Positions 46,664 through 58,444 of a stretch of DNA of 64,000 bases are shown one piece after another (position 1 is the first letter of the stretch; every line of letters starts with the position of its first letter). The position numbers were made by a program, and so were the translations under genes. Source of the DNA: Gamarada debralockiae (lineage: Eukaryota > Ascomycota > Leotiomycetes > Helotiales > Hyphodiscaceae); contig NXFV01000767.1 in assembly GCA_002803225.1 (NCBI GenBank), positions 101,929 through 165,928 on the forward strand, given 5' to 3'. Below the pieces are notes generated by a model. The model was not told the DNA's origin and did no database searches. It saw only the letters and a list, made by a program, of their open reading frames with translations.

Positions 46664-47065
46664 GAATTTGGGCATTTGGCATGGCGTTAAGAAGAGCTTA
46701 GACATCGCATGAGTGGAAGTGCTCGTTTGCATTTCCATTCGAAGGTACGATATATACATGGCCACGAAAATAGAAAAATTTCCTTCCAGAGGCAGTCCAT
46801 GAGTCTACCGAGAGATCAAATGGTGGTTGAGAAACATTCGAACTGTCATTGATGCCGACAGGCCCATCCAATCCAGCAAAGCACCGCGGACCGAAAGTCA
46901 GCCAACACAGACAGGTAAACACAAGGACCATATCCAGAACATAAATCAATCGCAAACCCCAAACCGACTCCTTGCCATCGACCATACACCACGTCTTCCC
47001 AGATATCCTCCCCTCCCTTAATCGCCCACCTTCTATCCCCATGCAATCCTCGAAATGGAGGTTCT
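46664..47065. other. convergent intergenic region
   Basis: 3' flanks of ATP sulfurylase (+) and the small gene (-); nothing else seen. Confidence 0.5.
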
Positions 47066-47615
47066 CTAGGCATACTGATTCTCAAGATACTCAAAATAAC
47101 TCTCCGTAATCCCCTCAATAGGCACAGCAGTGCCGTTAACCACCTCGATAGTACCATACATAGCATCCAGCGCCCCAATATTAGATTGCGCTTCATAAGC
47201 ATCAATCCCCAAAATACAAAGAGCTAGGACGGCGTCAATATCGACTGTGAGGTCCGATTCATTGAAGATCATTTTGGGGCGGGTTACTTGTGTATTTCTG
47301 TTATGTTACTTGTTAGGAAGTAAGGGATTTGGGATCAGGAGGGTTAGATAGTGGGTGATGGAGGATGGTAGAGAGGACGGGGATGGGGACGTACTGGTTT
47401 ATGCAGGTTGCGAAGCTGGATTCGATGTTGTCGTCTGCGTTTTGTTAGAGACAGGCGATGGGTGGAAGGGATGAATGGGGATTGGAAAGGGAAGCAGCTT
47501 TACCGCGGGCAGCAAGGGAGGTCGTGCCTCGGACTTTCATTTTACGGGCAACTATTGAGTTGGTGTAAGCTGCGTTGACTGCGGCAGTGAATGAGAGTGT
47601 GGTGAATGAAAACAT
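47066..47615 (-). CDS. Small hypothetical protein, 127 residues
   Basis: Three exons (47615-47504, 47434-47395, 47297-47066) join in frame. The start MFSFTTLSFTAAVNAAYT could be a weak signal peptide or mitochondrial leader. After ARDDNIESSFATCINQ the last exon encodes an acidic, well-balanced region (IFNESDLTVDIDAVLALC, ILGIDAYEAQSNIGALDAMY, GTIEVVNGTAVPIEG) ending YFEYLENQYA. Two Cys are present, too few for a typical effector. I recognise no family. The coding bias of the last exon and the clean splices support a real gene. Confidence 0.6.
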
Positions 47616-48738
47616 GGTTGCGGTTCGACGAGTTCTTGGAAAGAATTGAGGAGAGAGTTCTTAGTGGATTGGAGGATTTGGTGGGGAAAAGAATTGAGGG
47701 GTTGAAGTGTAGTTGTGCTGTCTAAGAGGATGATGATGGATGTTGATAATGAGCAGAGAAATGGAGGAAAGAATTGTCTCTTTATGTCTATGTTGTTTCA
47801 CTGTTCTCTCGTAAACTTAAGAGGTTGATATTGCTGTTGCCATAGAGATGGGAACCAAATTAATGTCAGATACATCCTCGATCCTCGAAGACAACGGTGG
47901 TGGACTGCCCAAATTGGAGGTTCAGTCGTTCAATATGTTCCAAGTAATGAGATATCTAACGATACGTTCAATTCTCCTCCTGCACAATCCGATTCCGCCT
48001 GGTTTTCATAAGAATGTCGGTTGATCAGACCTGACCTTAGCAGTACGCCGCATCTTACACTAGACTAGACTGATCACGAACAGCAAGGAACAAATATCAG
48101 AAACAAAATGGAAGCTTTTTGTTCAAAATCCTGAAGACATCGTTGTTCCATGATCAGAACTTTTAGAAGACATGAAGCCAATTTCAGAAGTTTGGTAATA
48201 GGCAGAGCATCACGAAAACAGCTAGTCTTCCTTCAGCTTCATCATATTATATTACCGTGGAAGGCTAACAGCCACCTTCGTTCTGCTCAACCAATCGGGG
48301 TTCAGCACTTGCTATTTCAGCCTTCTTTGTCTTTTATCTTTTATACGAAGAGTTTTTGGGGGGCAGAGGAGGAACAGACAGCTATTCTCTCTTTTCCTAT
48401 CCAGATTCTGAAGTACGACCAAGGCTGTGATTGAAGCACATACAAGTGGGGAAAGGAAATGCGTGCTGGGACGCTACAAGTCAAATCCCGAATTGACAAA
48501 TATGATTGGCCATTCCACGACTCTGCAGCCCTGCGGCGAAGGCTCTAAATTTAAACCTCCGTCCCAAACATCGCAAGCTCCATAGATCCATCTATGGACA
48601 ACCAGACTCTTTTGGAGTCAAAACGCACTAGCCGATCAACATTGGTATCAATGTGTGTCACCGCAAAGCATCTCTCTATTTATTCCGCAAGATACACGTA
48701 TGTACAAGTACTTGTAACATTCGTACAACAAAATCAAA
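47616..48738. other. intergenic, no gene seen
   Basis: Upstream regions of the small gene (-) and the GNAT gene (+), which diverge. No further gene seen. Confidence 0.5.
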
Positions 48739-49365
48739 ATGCCTTCTTCAGCAGAGCAAGATGCTCGCTCCAAATTCTTCACTCGGAGTTGGACAGTTAC
48801 GCTCCCTTCTCATCCCGGCCTCAAGTTTTTTCGTGCAACACCATCACACTTCGATGTCTGGCTCCCCATAGTCATGGACCCGGTCAACAACGAGCTCCAA
48901 GATAGCGCAGGCAAAGTCTGGGACGAGGCCGCCAAAGCAGAGTGGAGGGAGCGGGTGCAGGAGCGCTATGACGATTTGAACTCTAAATTCAATGGCCTCG
49001 ACATCCTAGTAGAACTGGATGGTAAGATTGTTGGGTATGGTGATATCCATGAGTTCGCGCCAGGGGAGGCAAGTGTGGGGATTGTGCTCAATCGAGAGGC
49101 TCGTGGGAAAAGGATTGGGAAAGCGGGTATTCAGGTTTTTACCCAGCTGGGGTTTGAGCTTGGGTTGAATATTAGCTCGGGGACGATGAAGGCGAATGGT
49201 CCGATGCGGGGGATTATGAAGAGTCTGGGGATTGAGGAGGTGGAGAAGATCGTTGAACTCCCCGGACGGGGTGTGGTTGCTGAGCTTGACTATAAGATTG
49301 ATCGTGAGAAGTGGAAGGATATTGAGATGAGAGTTGAGTTTGGGGGGCCTCTGCCTTCGACGTGA
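48739..49365 (+). CDS. GNAT-family N-acetyltransferase
   Basis: Single exon, 208 residues. The acetyl-CoA binding signature is VGIVLNREARGKRIGKAGIQ (R/Q-x-x-G-x-G/A type), preceded by strand-loop GKIVGYGDIHEFAPGEASV, the standard beta4-alpha3 unit of GNAT enzymes. NGPMRGIMKSLGIEE follows as the usual beta5-alpha4 region. The first 60 residues (TVTLPSHPGLKFFRATPSHF) form the N-terminal acceptor side. Substrate (amine, amino acid or protein) cannot be told. There is no signal peptide or membrane segment. An in-frame start further right is unlikely because the first strand begins near residue 18. Confidence 0.85.
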   Translation: MPSSAEQDARSKFFTRSWTVTLPSHPGLKFFRATPSHFDVWLPIVMDPVNNELQDSAGKVWDEAAKAEWRERVQERYDDLNSKFNGLDILVELDGKIVGYGDIHEFAPGEASVGIVLNREARGKRIGKAGIQVFTQLGFELGLNISSGTMKANGPMRGIMKSLGIEEVEKIVELPGRGVVAELDYKIDREKWKDIEMRVEFGGPLPST

Positions 49366-50391
49366 AATGGAGAAGCTTTGACTGGGGGTCCAGCATCTGG
49401 TTCTGACTTCGTTACGTCTCTTCAGAGACATTCCGGGAGGAGATCATGGTTGAAATGGCGTTGGAAGAATCAAAATTGTTAATCGTTCGGCAGAAAGGAG
49501 CAGGTGAACAGGCGAAGCTTCTGTAGGCAGAACTTTAGGAACTTGATAGACGGGGTGTGCTTTCACATGACTGCACTGAGATGATAGATGCAGAGAGAAT
49601 TACTCTAAGATGGAAATGTACTCAAGCAAAATGTTGCAAAACAAGGCAACTCAGATTAATAATGAAACAAACACCCCCGGACGATCATGTAGGGTCAAGA
49701 ATAAGCATTTTACGATCGGTCGTCTTGCTGTAGTTTATTGCACCTTAAACGGGTTTGTATAAACTAGAAGACAGATAAAGCCAGAACTTGCAATTTGGCG
49801 ATGTTTGTTTATTCAGAGACATGATCTCATTGGTGAAGGACTGATATTTCCCCAGCCTCCCCAAGTTTCAAAATTTAGCGCCTTCCCGCCCTAAAATAAC
49901 TTCATTTCTCTCCGACTCTTTCTACCCTAAAACTCTAATAATATTTGGATGAAGAATACATAATACTAATTGCAGCAGTTTCGATCTCTTCAGAGGCTGT
50001 TGTGTTTCTCAACCCCCTTTTTTTAATTTTTTTTTTTAGTATCTTCCTGTCCCACATAGTCGACACTTCACCTTCGCTCTTAGGTGAGAATTCTCCCTCA
50101 CCGCGAGAATCGCTACACGATCACCTGCGGCCTTCCACCACTCAGCGACGGCTACGTACGAACACCAACACTCGAAGCTCCACCACCTCTTTGCTCCTCA
50201 ACTACGATCACCTTTCTTCGAATTGCTTCCATCTTCGACTTTCGATGTCATATTCACTTATTTGCAGACCCAGCACACATCTCTGAGCTCGCACCGCTGT
50301 CAAGGGTGACCCCACATGTACTCCCGTCCACTCATCCACCCATCTGGATCCTCTAAGCGCCTGCGCGATCCGAGCTCACTCAACACCTACA
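49366..50391. other. intergenic with long pyrimidine-rich leader
   Basis: 1 kb upstream of the 900-residue protein. The last 350 bp are C/T- and A-rich, like a long 5' leader; a possible leader intron could start at GTGAGAATT (50082). No gene seen. Confidence 0.45.
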
Positions 50392-53094
50392 ATGGCTCAT
50401 AAAGAACGCGACGTCGGTTCTGAGGAGAGACCAAGTGAGAGACGACACAGAACGAAAAGCGAGAAGGAATCGAGTCGTGCCCACAAGTCATCCAGAAGCT
50501 CCAGACCCAAGATTATTGACCCCGAGACCGGTGAACCTGTCAGAAGTTCTCATCGACGGCGCAGAGATAAGGATCGAGAGAAGGACCAAGAATCAGAACC
50601 ATCAAATTCAATGGCAGACCTTGTTCCAGAATTGGCGCGGACAGCATCTGCTCCTGGTGCGACATCGAGAAGCAGTCTGCCGTACCCCAGTTTTAACAAA
50701 GCATATAGCAGGGAGGCGGTAAACAGCAGAGAAGACTTTGGAACACCTGTAAAGAAGACAAATCCCTACACGCCAGAATCAACAGACCTCGGCTCCGACG
50801 AAAAGCAAAGATCGAAATCAGTCGATAATACAACCCCACGCGCTGCGAATGTCACGACAGATGGCAGACCACCAAGCCCGCCAGAGACGGAGTTTTCACA
50901 GTTCTCGCAGCAGAGGAAAGCCACACCGACCCGGATGACGAAGCTACAAGAAGACGAGGAAGTGGAATCGAGACCAAGCTCGCGTAATTCCATCTTTAGC
51001 AGGATAAGGAAGGAAAAGGATGAAAGGTCGAAGGTGTCAGTGAAGTCCAAGGGCTCGAAGGCCAGCACAGCGATCAAGTCACCAAGAAAGCCGGAAAATG
51101 CGACTGTGGAGGAAGAGCAGGCGAATGGGGGTCACAGCAAGGATGGAAATACTGGATCTCGAGTGGACTCGAGTGTCACATCTGTTGCACCAAAGAAAGC
51201 CCAACCAGAGACAACAGACCAGAGACCAGCGGCCCTGGATACCTATTCATCTCCGGATTCTGCACAAGATTCGTCTCCCAGGACACCAACCCAAACTCCG
51301 CAGTTCCCTCCACCATCTGCAGCAGAAATTAAGCCTTCACCATCACCATTCATTCACTTCGAAATACCCGAAACAGAATCCAGTGCCTACGATTCCCCAC
51401 AACCCCCTCCACCCCCACCTCCGCCTGCTGTCCCAATAAATATCCCTCGAGTCGACTACTTGATGCAGAATGGAGGATTGCCACGTCTAGCTCCGAAAAC
51501 ACTACTTTCTGGAGTTTCTGCCTCTTCCTCACAAGGTACATCAAGAGCTGCCACTCCTATGCCTTCAGAGATTGAGCGAATATTTGGACCCTTTTATAAC
51601 ATTTTGGACCAATACGAGACAGTCATTAATAAGAATGGCTCGCTTGCTGTAGCAACTGGATACCGATCTGTTGCAAGACGATTACTGGATCGACTGGAGA
51701 ACGTCTTTAACAGAGATCTTTCTTCTGAAGGATGTTTCTGTGTTATGTGCCAGAATGCGGATCTCGCAGTACACGAGGGTAGTAGGGGGCTTGGATGGGG
51801 TGAAGTGTTGGAATGGGTCAGCAATAGGCGTGAGCTACCTCTCTGGCCTGCGTTCGATTTTGCTACACTTGGTGTGAAAGCTGTAGACGACATTACAGGA
51901 CTTGGAATTTCTGGACATCAGCGAACTACAAGTGACCCTGCAAGGCCAGGATCACCTGTGAAGATTGACCCAGACATTGCGGAAGAGTACCGGGACCACT
52001 TCCTTCAACAGTCGAAGAAGACTAAAATGGCCGTCAACCGATGGCTTTCAAGCTGTCCACAGACCGCTGCCACCCCTCCACAAGAAGTCGACGACGAGAC
52101 TTTGTCATTTGCTATTCTAACACATCTTGATCAAACTCATCGACCGCTCTTCAATGCCTTGATATCGGGCTCCACAATTCTCCAGCCTGTCACACGCGCT
52201 CCAACACCACTTCGGAAACCTCGATCGGATTTCATGGTGAAAACCGTGCACTCATTGCAGAGACTTTATCGACTCCCAGTACCACCACGAGATCCGGAAG
52301 CTGCTGTTTACTTATTGAAGAATCCTCACATTCACAATCTACTTGCCACCATATCTGGTATCAGCGTTTCTGAGTGGGAGATTCTCACATCCGGCCGATT
52401 CGACGGATTCTTGTGGTCAGGAGCCGAGTCCGAAGTCCCATCTGCCAACCCATCCCCTGCCCCTTCGAGAGGCCCTACTCCATCAAATGCGCCTCCTCTT
52501 CGCAGTCCAATGTCTCCTGGCCTGGCTCGCCAAGCGAGTGGATCTCGCACAACTACACCTTTCTCGCCAATGCGTGGTCAAACTTTCTCCCCTGCTCTTG
52601 GCCCCAACGGTTTCCCCATATCTCGAGGCCCAACTCCATCCTCCCAGCTCCGTCATCCCGTCTCTAATGATGAAGAAACTGAGATTGCCGTCCTGGCCGA
52701 AGTCGAGCGTGAGATCTACCAGGGCATGGAGATACTTGAGGACGCATTTGAGGCTTTACATCGCAAAGCGGAAATGGTACGAAGAGCACTTCGAGAGCGT
52801 GGCGCTGGACTTTCAGTTTCTTTGCAATCCCGAAGAACGAGCCATCCTGATATCATCAGTGCCAACACTCCAAGTCTTCCATCAGCTGGCCTTGGTCCTG
52901 GTTATGAGAGACCAAACTGGGGAGATGGAGGTAGTGAGTTGAATAGTGAGAGTGATTGGGATCCTGGCGATGAGATGAGTGAGTTAGCACCTGATGATTC
53001 AGCAAGCAACATCAGCAGCTCTCGACATCGGAGACCGAAACGAAGAAATGAGAGAAGAACTCCAGCTTTAGTGGAGGAAGAGGAAGAGGATTGA
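50392..53094 (+). CDS. Large conserved, mostly disordered protein of unknown function
   Basis: Single exon, 900 residues. Residues 1-340 are Ser/Arg/Lys/Glu-rich and disordered (RRHRTKSEKESSRAHKSSRS) and end in a polyproline run (PPPPPPPPAVP). A folded block of about 300 residues follows. It includes FGPFYNILDQYETVINKNGS, RRLLDRLENVFNRDL, CFCVMCQ, WVSNRRELPLWPAFDF, YRDHFLQQSKKTKMAVNRWL and YRLPVPPRDPEAAVYLLKNP, and ends ISVSEWEILTSGRFDGFLW. A Ser/Pro linker, a coiled coil (AEVEREIYQGMEILEDAFEA) and a basic-acidic tail (RHRRPKRRNERRTPALVEEE) complete it. The CxxC pair in CFCVMCQ could bind metal. I do not recognise an enzymatic family; the folded block looks conserved. Whether it binds DNA or scaffolds proteins is open. 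Confidence 0.85.
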   Translation: MAHKERDVGSEERPSERRHRTKSEKESSRAHKSSRSSRPKIIDPETGEPVRSSHRRRRDKDREKDQESEPSNSMADLVPELARTASAPGATSRSSLPYPSFNKAYSREAVNSREDFGTPVKKTNPYTPESTDLGSDEKQRSKSVDNTTPRAANVTTDGRPPSPPETEFSQFSQQRKATPTRMTKLQEDEEVESRPSSRNSIFSRIRKEKDERSKVSVKSKGSKASTAIKSPRKPENATVEEEQANGGHSKDGNTGSRVDSSVTSVAPKKAQPETTDQRPAALDTYSSPDSAQDSSPRTPTQTPQFPPPSAAEIKPSPSPFIHFEIPETESSAYDSPQPPPPPPPPAVPINIPRVDYLMQNGGLPRLAPKTLLSGVSASSSQGTSRAATPMPSEIERIFGPFYNILDQYETVINKNGSLAVATGYRSVARRLLDRLENVFNRDLSSEGCFCVMCQNADLAVHEGSRGLGWGEVLEWVSNRRELPLWPAFDFATLGVKAVDDITGLGISGHQRTTSDPARPGSPVKIDPDIAEEYRDHFLQQSKKTKMAVNRWLSSCPQTAATPPQEVDDETLSFAILTHLDQTHRPLFNALISGSTILQPVTRAPTPLRKPRSDFMVKTVHSLQRLYRLPVPPRDPEAAVYLLKNPHIHNLLATISGISVSEWEILTSGRFDGFLWSGAESEVPSANPSPAPSRGPTPSNAPPLRSPMSPGLARQASGSRTTTPFSPMRGQTFSPALGPNGFPISRGPTPSSQLRHPVSNDEETEIAVLAEVEREIYQGMEILEDAFEALHRKAEMVRRALRERGAGLSVSLQSRRTSHPDIISANTPSLPSAGLGPGYERPNWGDGGSELNSESDWDPGDEMSELAPDDSASNISSSRHRRPKRRNERRTPALVEEEEED

Positions 53095-53627
53095 GAGTTG
53101 TCTTTACTGGACACTATATACGACTACTATGATTGCTTTTACGAAATACGATGACGACAGCACTGGGTGCGGATCCTCGATGGACCATAACTGAACGGAT
53201 ATGAACGGAACGAATTTGTATCATTGAGCGAAACTCAATCAACAATGGATAGGATACCAGCAGTATCTTTCTAAGTTGTGTAAAGGAATTGAAATTTGGG
53301 TGGCATCATTACATTGTATTGGAGTTTGTTGCATAGCTCGGCAGGACTTCGCTCGAGTTTTCTTGCCTGTATCTTGATGAGAGATAGGTCGATATGGTAG
53401 TGTAGCAGCATACGCAGCTCTGATTAATGCCGATTGAAATATATGACCGAAATGAGAAATCTCTGGACCGTGACACTCGAACGCATTGGCTTGGTTCTGA
53501 AAAGCATTGTCTGGTCGTCAAGTTCTGTTCTAATCTGTCTACGAGTCGTTCAAATTTATGAAAATCCTGCCTGAAGCCAGGCATTACTCTAGCTGTCTTC
53601 CCAGCAAAGCCTATCTACTATCATTCC
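53095..53627. other. convergent intergenic region
   Basis: 3' flanks of the 900-residue protein (+) and the sugar transporter (-). Nothing else seen. Confidence 0.5.
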
Positions 53628-55322
53628 TCACTCGACCCTCTCATTCACACCATCATCAATCAGATAATCCCCCATCTTCCTGGGCGGGACCCTCGCCTCA
53701 AACATCGTATTAATCTCATTGAACGTGCGTCCCTTCAACTCCGGGCAATAGAAGTAGCTTGCAATGCTAGCCATCAGTGCCAGGCCTCCAAACACGAATC
53801 CAACCTTTCCCTTCAGGTTTGCCTCGTCGGGATTGACCATGTAGGGAATGGCGATATTCATCACAATTCCAAAAACGGCTTGAGTAGCAGTGGCTAGGCC
53901 CACGGTTTTGGCTCGCAGGGTTGGTGAAGATGTTTCTCCCAGAATCACGAACGCCATCGCTCCGATTGTCATGAAGTAAACGAAGGCATAGATCACAGTG
54001 CAAGCTGCTTGGACCCATTTTGCTGCTCCAGTAGGGACGACGTCCATGATGCCGATGAGGAAGAGGAGGGCTGTGAGAACGAACATTCCTTGGACGAAGA
54101 CTTTGCGTCTGCCCCAACTATTGACGACAACCCAGGAAAGCAGATTGCCAGCCATCCCACAGGCTGTAACACCGACGCCAAGATCGAAGGATTTGGAGTT
54201 ATCAAGTCCGGCGAGTTGAAAGAAGTAGGTCGAATAACCCAGGACAAAGATGATGCCTGCAAGGTGTTGGCATGCAAATGCTCCCATCGAGATGAGTGTT
54301 CGGATGAGGTTCGTTCCACGGAAGCAGTCGATCCACTTCGATTCTTTTGCAAGGCGATCTTCTTGGACGGTCTGCTCAATTGCTGCTAGTTTGATGTTGA
54401 CTTCATCTTCGGAGCCGTAGAGGGATGACAGGGTTGAGCGGGCTTCGTCGAGACGGTCTTGGCGGACGAGATACCAAGGTGATTCTGGAGCGAGGGGAAG
54501 GCCGATGGTCAAGAACGCTGGACTGAGTTAGTATCTTATGAGCGATATTCAACGAATGTTACTTACCCACGAAGAAAAGCTGAAAGGCAAACGGAGCTCT
54601 GTATGCCCAACGATCTGTACGTTCTCCGAAACCTTTGATGACGGCATTGGACAGGAGCTGACCGAGAACTATGCCAAGGTTGACACCGGCGGTTGTGATA
54701 CCACGGAGAATGACGGGCGACAGCTCCGAGCAGTAAAGAGGCCCAATAGTGAGGTAAAAGCCCAAGCCAAATCCAAGTATGAGCTTGCTAGCCAGAAACG
54801 CGGGTCTGGATGTCGAAGTAATTTCGCCAATGATACCGCCGGTAGCAAAGAGGATGCCGCCTGCAAGACCGGCCCGACGTCCATAATGGTCGGAGATGAA
54901 GCTACAAGCAAAGCCACCGAGAAAGCTGGTGACTCCAGTAGCAACATTGAAGGCACTCAGCCAGCTCGCCGGTATGACAGCTTCTCCGTCATAGATGTAT
55001 CTAGCCGTATGTTAATGGCAGGCTTGATATTTGCGTAGGACCACTTACCCAAAGTCGGCTCGAAACTTTGGGACAGAGAGCATGGCCCCGTTGACTTGAG
55101 CATCAAAGCCCCTACGATGAAAATCAATCTACCAATGTTGCAAAAATAGACGGGAAATACGTACCATCCCACAGCACTCATGGCAAAGAAGAACGTCCAC
55201 CAGCAGATCTTCTTGTGGCGCATGATAGCGTCAAACATGGAAACTTGATGCTCCCTGAGGTTGTCCTCGGCGATAGCATACTCGTGGAGTTCCACGGCAG
55301 ATTCTGTCTTCGTCGACGCCAT
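53628..55322 (-). CDS. MFS sugar transporter (hexose / alpha-glucoside type)
   Basis: Plasma-membrane sugar:H+ symporter of the major facilitator superfamily. Exons 55322-55165, 55111-55049, 55000-54567 and 54517-53628 give 514 residues with about 12 hydrophobic helices. Family signatures are GWGFDAQVNGAML (helix 1 region), FISDHYGRRAGLAGG (loop 2-3) and PLAPESPWYLV (PESPR-like, after helix 6). Others are NSWGRRKVFVQGMF (loop 8-9), ILGETSSPTLRAKTVGLA and CPELKGRTFNEINTMFEARV (PELKGR at the C-terminus). The short N-terminus with DNLREHQVSMFDAI resembles fungal maltose/alpha-glucoside permeases. The substrate is not certain from sequence. It diverges from the Zn2Cys6 regulator over a 681-bp shared promoter, which suggests pathway-specific control. 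Confidence 0.93.
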
Positions 55323-56003
55323 GGCTGAGAGGACTTGACAGTCAGAAAGTTGCCGAAGCTTTGGTTTAAATGTAGTTTAGAGATGAAACCCAAGTAATTC
55401 AACAGTGAAGAATATGAGGTTCATGGAAATATTGAGAGGGGTAGAGAAGCTGGACTTTATACAAGCCGGATTGATGTTATCCAGCCATCAAGAACTTCCC
55501 TGGCTGAGCAGAATTGATGTTTCTTCCTTCTCGGGCCGGAAGGCTGCAAGTATGGCAGGCCTAGCCCCCAGCTGACGCTTCCCCAGATTTCCCCACGGGA
55601 TCCATTGACGGTATTCGAATGAGGCCAATGGATGGAAAACATTAAAGCCTTCGCAAGTTTCGATTGTAGGTGGCGTACGACGCTTCTACAAAAGTAGCGT
55701 AGGCCGATAGTTAGCGCGGACTTTCTCCCCGATCTCCGCGAAACTTTCCCAGGCGACACTCCCCCACACCAAAGAAGCAAAACCAAATGCGAAGTTACTG
55801 AGCCTCTGCAAGAATGGCTTGAGATTCATTTCAGGCTAAATTCCCGCCCCGCTTTATCTCTGGCTTCCCAGCAATTCAGTCCTTCTCCCCGACCACCCCG
55901 GAAGCCTCAGGAGAGATGCATTTGCAGCATTTCTGATTCTCCCCGATGCCTTGGAGTTGGACCTTGCATATGCCTTCCTACCATAGCGTCTAGACTTGCG
56001 TAA
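55323..56003. promoter_or_regulatory. shared promoter of transporter and Zn2Cys6 regulator
   Basis: The two start codons face away from each other across this region. CCCCGC at 55847-55852 and CCCCGG at 55896-55901 match the complement of the CreA carbon-repressor core (SYGGRG). CCGG/CGGG-type triplets occur near 55532-55538, but no clear spaced CGG pair was seen. The short matches could be chance; the arrangement itself is certain. Confidence 0.4.
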
Positions 56004-58028
56004 ATGGAAGTCTTAGAAGCACGAATTCCTGGCGCTGCAAAGCGGACGCTCTCAGGCCACGACCCCACTCGTCCGCGGAAAAGAAACGCTACAGCATGCC
56101 GAATATGTCGGGCCCGGAAGACGAAGTGTGACAACAAGAAACCAAAGTGCTCTTATTGCCAGAGTATTGGTGCTGCTTGTGACGATTTCAATGAACAATC
56201 CATTCCGTACGAGTCATCTACCAAAGGGAGGTTATCACGTTGCTAACTCCGACAGAGCTCCCCCTGACAATCAAGCCATCTTGGACCGGATCGATCGTCT
56301 AGAAAGCAGGCTCTTGGCGGTGTCGAGATATCCCGACCCTTCTTCAGCACAGTTCAGCAACTCCAGTCCTGTGATTTCCAGTGCAACGCCAGCCGCCCAC
56401 GAGACAAGTCTTTCTGTACCGCTCAGTAACCCCTCCTTTTTTACTGTGGAGAGCGTTCTATGTTGGCCAATTTTTGAAGGGCAGTATAGATCATGCTTGG
56501 ATTTAAGGGATCTGATGACAAGTCCAAATTCGGGCAGTCCAGAGTACCTGTCTCCCCAATCTTTAGGGAAAGGTCAGCCACGGATGAGTGTTGAGCTCGA
56601 GTCATGTTCCAAACTTCTTGACAATTTCTTCAGTCGCATTCATATCAAGAATCCAGTTCTGGATGAGAAAGAGGTTCGGCAATGGGCGAGAGAAATATCG
56701 ATCAATGGAATTGGGTGGGATGGTCGTTCTTGCTTAGTTGTGAGCGGGCCTCTCTGATCAAAATCTCCGTTTCGGAATCAAGCTGACGGGCGGAAGTTAC
56801 TTGTTTGCGCTTTGGGATCCATTTCCGATGAGTTCCCGTCCCGAGATCCAACCAAGACTGCCCAAACCTTCAAAGACTCGGAAGATTATCAACTGGCTGA
56901 AGCATGGTTCGCGGCCTCTCAAAAACGAATCGGAACGCTTTTGAGCCATGGTGGAGGGATTCTAGAAGCCCAATGCTTCTTCTTTTCGGCTGTGTATTTG
57001 ATGCATACTTTTCGACCGTTCTCAGCTTGGCCATTGTTTCTTCAGGCCATCGCCTGCTGCCAGATGTTTCAGTGCTTCTCCAAATCATCCGCTGAGGTGT
57101 CTTTCCCGCCGCATGCCTTTTTGGAGGACGGTCCTGGATGGCGATCGGAGGAGAGTGTGTACTGGACTTGCTTTAAGTCAGAGCTGTATGTCATACAGCC
57201 CCATTATTGCTAATTTCTGGGGTATCTCTGATTGTTCGATTGAATAGGGAGATTCGCTTCGAATTGTCTTTACCTGGATTTAACGCCGCGAATCTAACAT
57301 ATCCTGAATTCCTGCCGTCACCACCGTTGGAATCTCTCCAAAATCAAGACCAGGCGTGGTATTTCTACCTCGCAGAAATTGCACTTCGACGTCTTGCGAA
57401 TCAGATTCTCAGCGAAGTCTTGCCCTACAGCAGTGCCAACAGTATCTGTGACTTGACCAGCATTGCTGCCAGATTGTCTGATTTCGAAAGTCAAGCGGAG
57501 CAATGGTATTGACCCAACTGTTTGCTCGTATGCTCCAGGTAGCTAAATTTTCATGCGTCTAGGTCAAAGCTTCTTCCTCCGGAAGTTGACATCCATACAA
57601 GCCATGACGAAGATATCTTGCGGTTCATTCTCAAGGGCCACCTGCTCAATTGCTATGAATCCATGTACTGGCCTTTCGTTGTGAAGGCAATTAATTTTCC
57701 TGACTCTAGAAATAGATCTCTTGATCACGTTGTAGGCAAGGGTCTTCAGGTGTGCGTCGACAGGATTTGGGTCAATGCCCCTGGGTTCAGTCATCGGCAC
57801 CATGGAACCTGGGGCATGATGCGGTCTTGCACAAGAAGTGCCTTTGTGTTGGTGGCTGCGAAAAAATGCAATCAGCTTGATGCATTGCTGTGTCCCGGAT
57901 GGGAAGAGGCCGTGCAGCGAGTCAGTGGCTTACTTGACTTTTGGCGGGGAGAATGCGGAGATGCAGAAAACAGGAGGGATGTTCTGGAGGCTGCTATGAG
58001 GAGTGTACAAACAGCGTTGCCATGTTGA
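56004..58028 (+). CDS. Zn2Cys6 fungal transcription factor
   Basis: Nuclear DNA-binding regulator. Exons 56004-56206, 56256-56739, 56797-57185, 57248-57505 and 57563-58028 give 599 residues. The binuclear cluster is complete: Cys32-x2-Cys35-x6-Cys42-x6-Cys49-x2-Cys52-x6-Cys59, preceded by basic RPRKRNATACRIC. A short coiled-coil dimerisation element follows (ILDRIDRLESRLLAV). The middle region contains a fungal-type middle homology segment (LLDNFFSRIHIKNPVLDE, AEAWFAASQKRIGTLL, ILEAQCFFFSAVYLMHTFRP). The final exon begins just before the ILRFILKGHLLNCYESMYWP segment. No activation domain can be assigned. It lies between a sugar transporter, with which it shares a promoter, and a GH5 enzyme, so these are likely targets. 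Confidence 0.92.
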
Positions 58029-58444
58029 GAAGTATCAGCGAATGCAATTCTTAGGCGCAAAATGGGCCGGAATTTTCGTCCAAAAAAAGTGAGTGACTTG
58101 CCCGATCTCCGCGACCTCCCCGACGGACACATCGACTAATGCACAGATGCCTCCTCCTTCACATTCTCGTTCATTAAATTGCAGAAGCGCCGTTCAAATA
58201 TGAAGAAATACAGTAGTTGAAGTAGTGCGTTGGTTCTATATATTGCTCTCAAAGGGATTCAAAGGTTCATTGATGGTAACCAGTCCGCGGAGAGTTCGAC
58301 ATTTCTTACTTCGTATCTCTTCCTCATAAGGAAACGAGTGTCCTCAAATCTCATAACTTTAAGACTCTCCATCGAAACGTTCGCTTGAAGCTTTATTCTA
58401 CTCTTCCTAATTCTTCACAAACAAATCTTATCAGAAATCCCGTC
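58029..58444. other. intergenic, GH5 promoter
   Basis: Spacer between two plus-strand genes. Contains GATCTCCGCGACCTCCCCGAC-like GC-rich sequence near 58104-58124, a plausible regulator site but unproven. The short distance fits local co-regulation. Confidence 0.45.
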
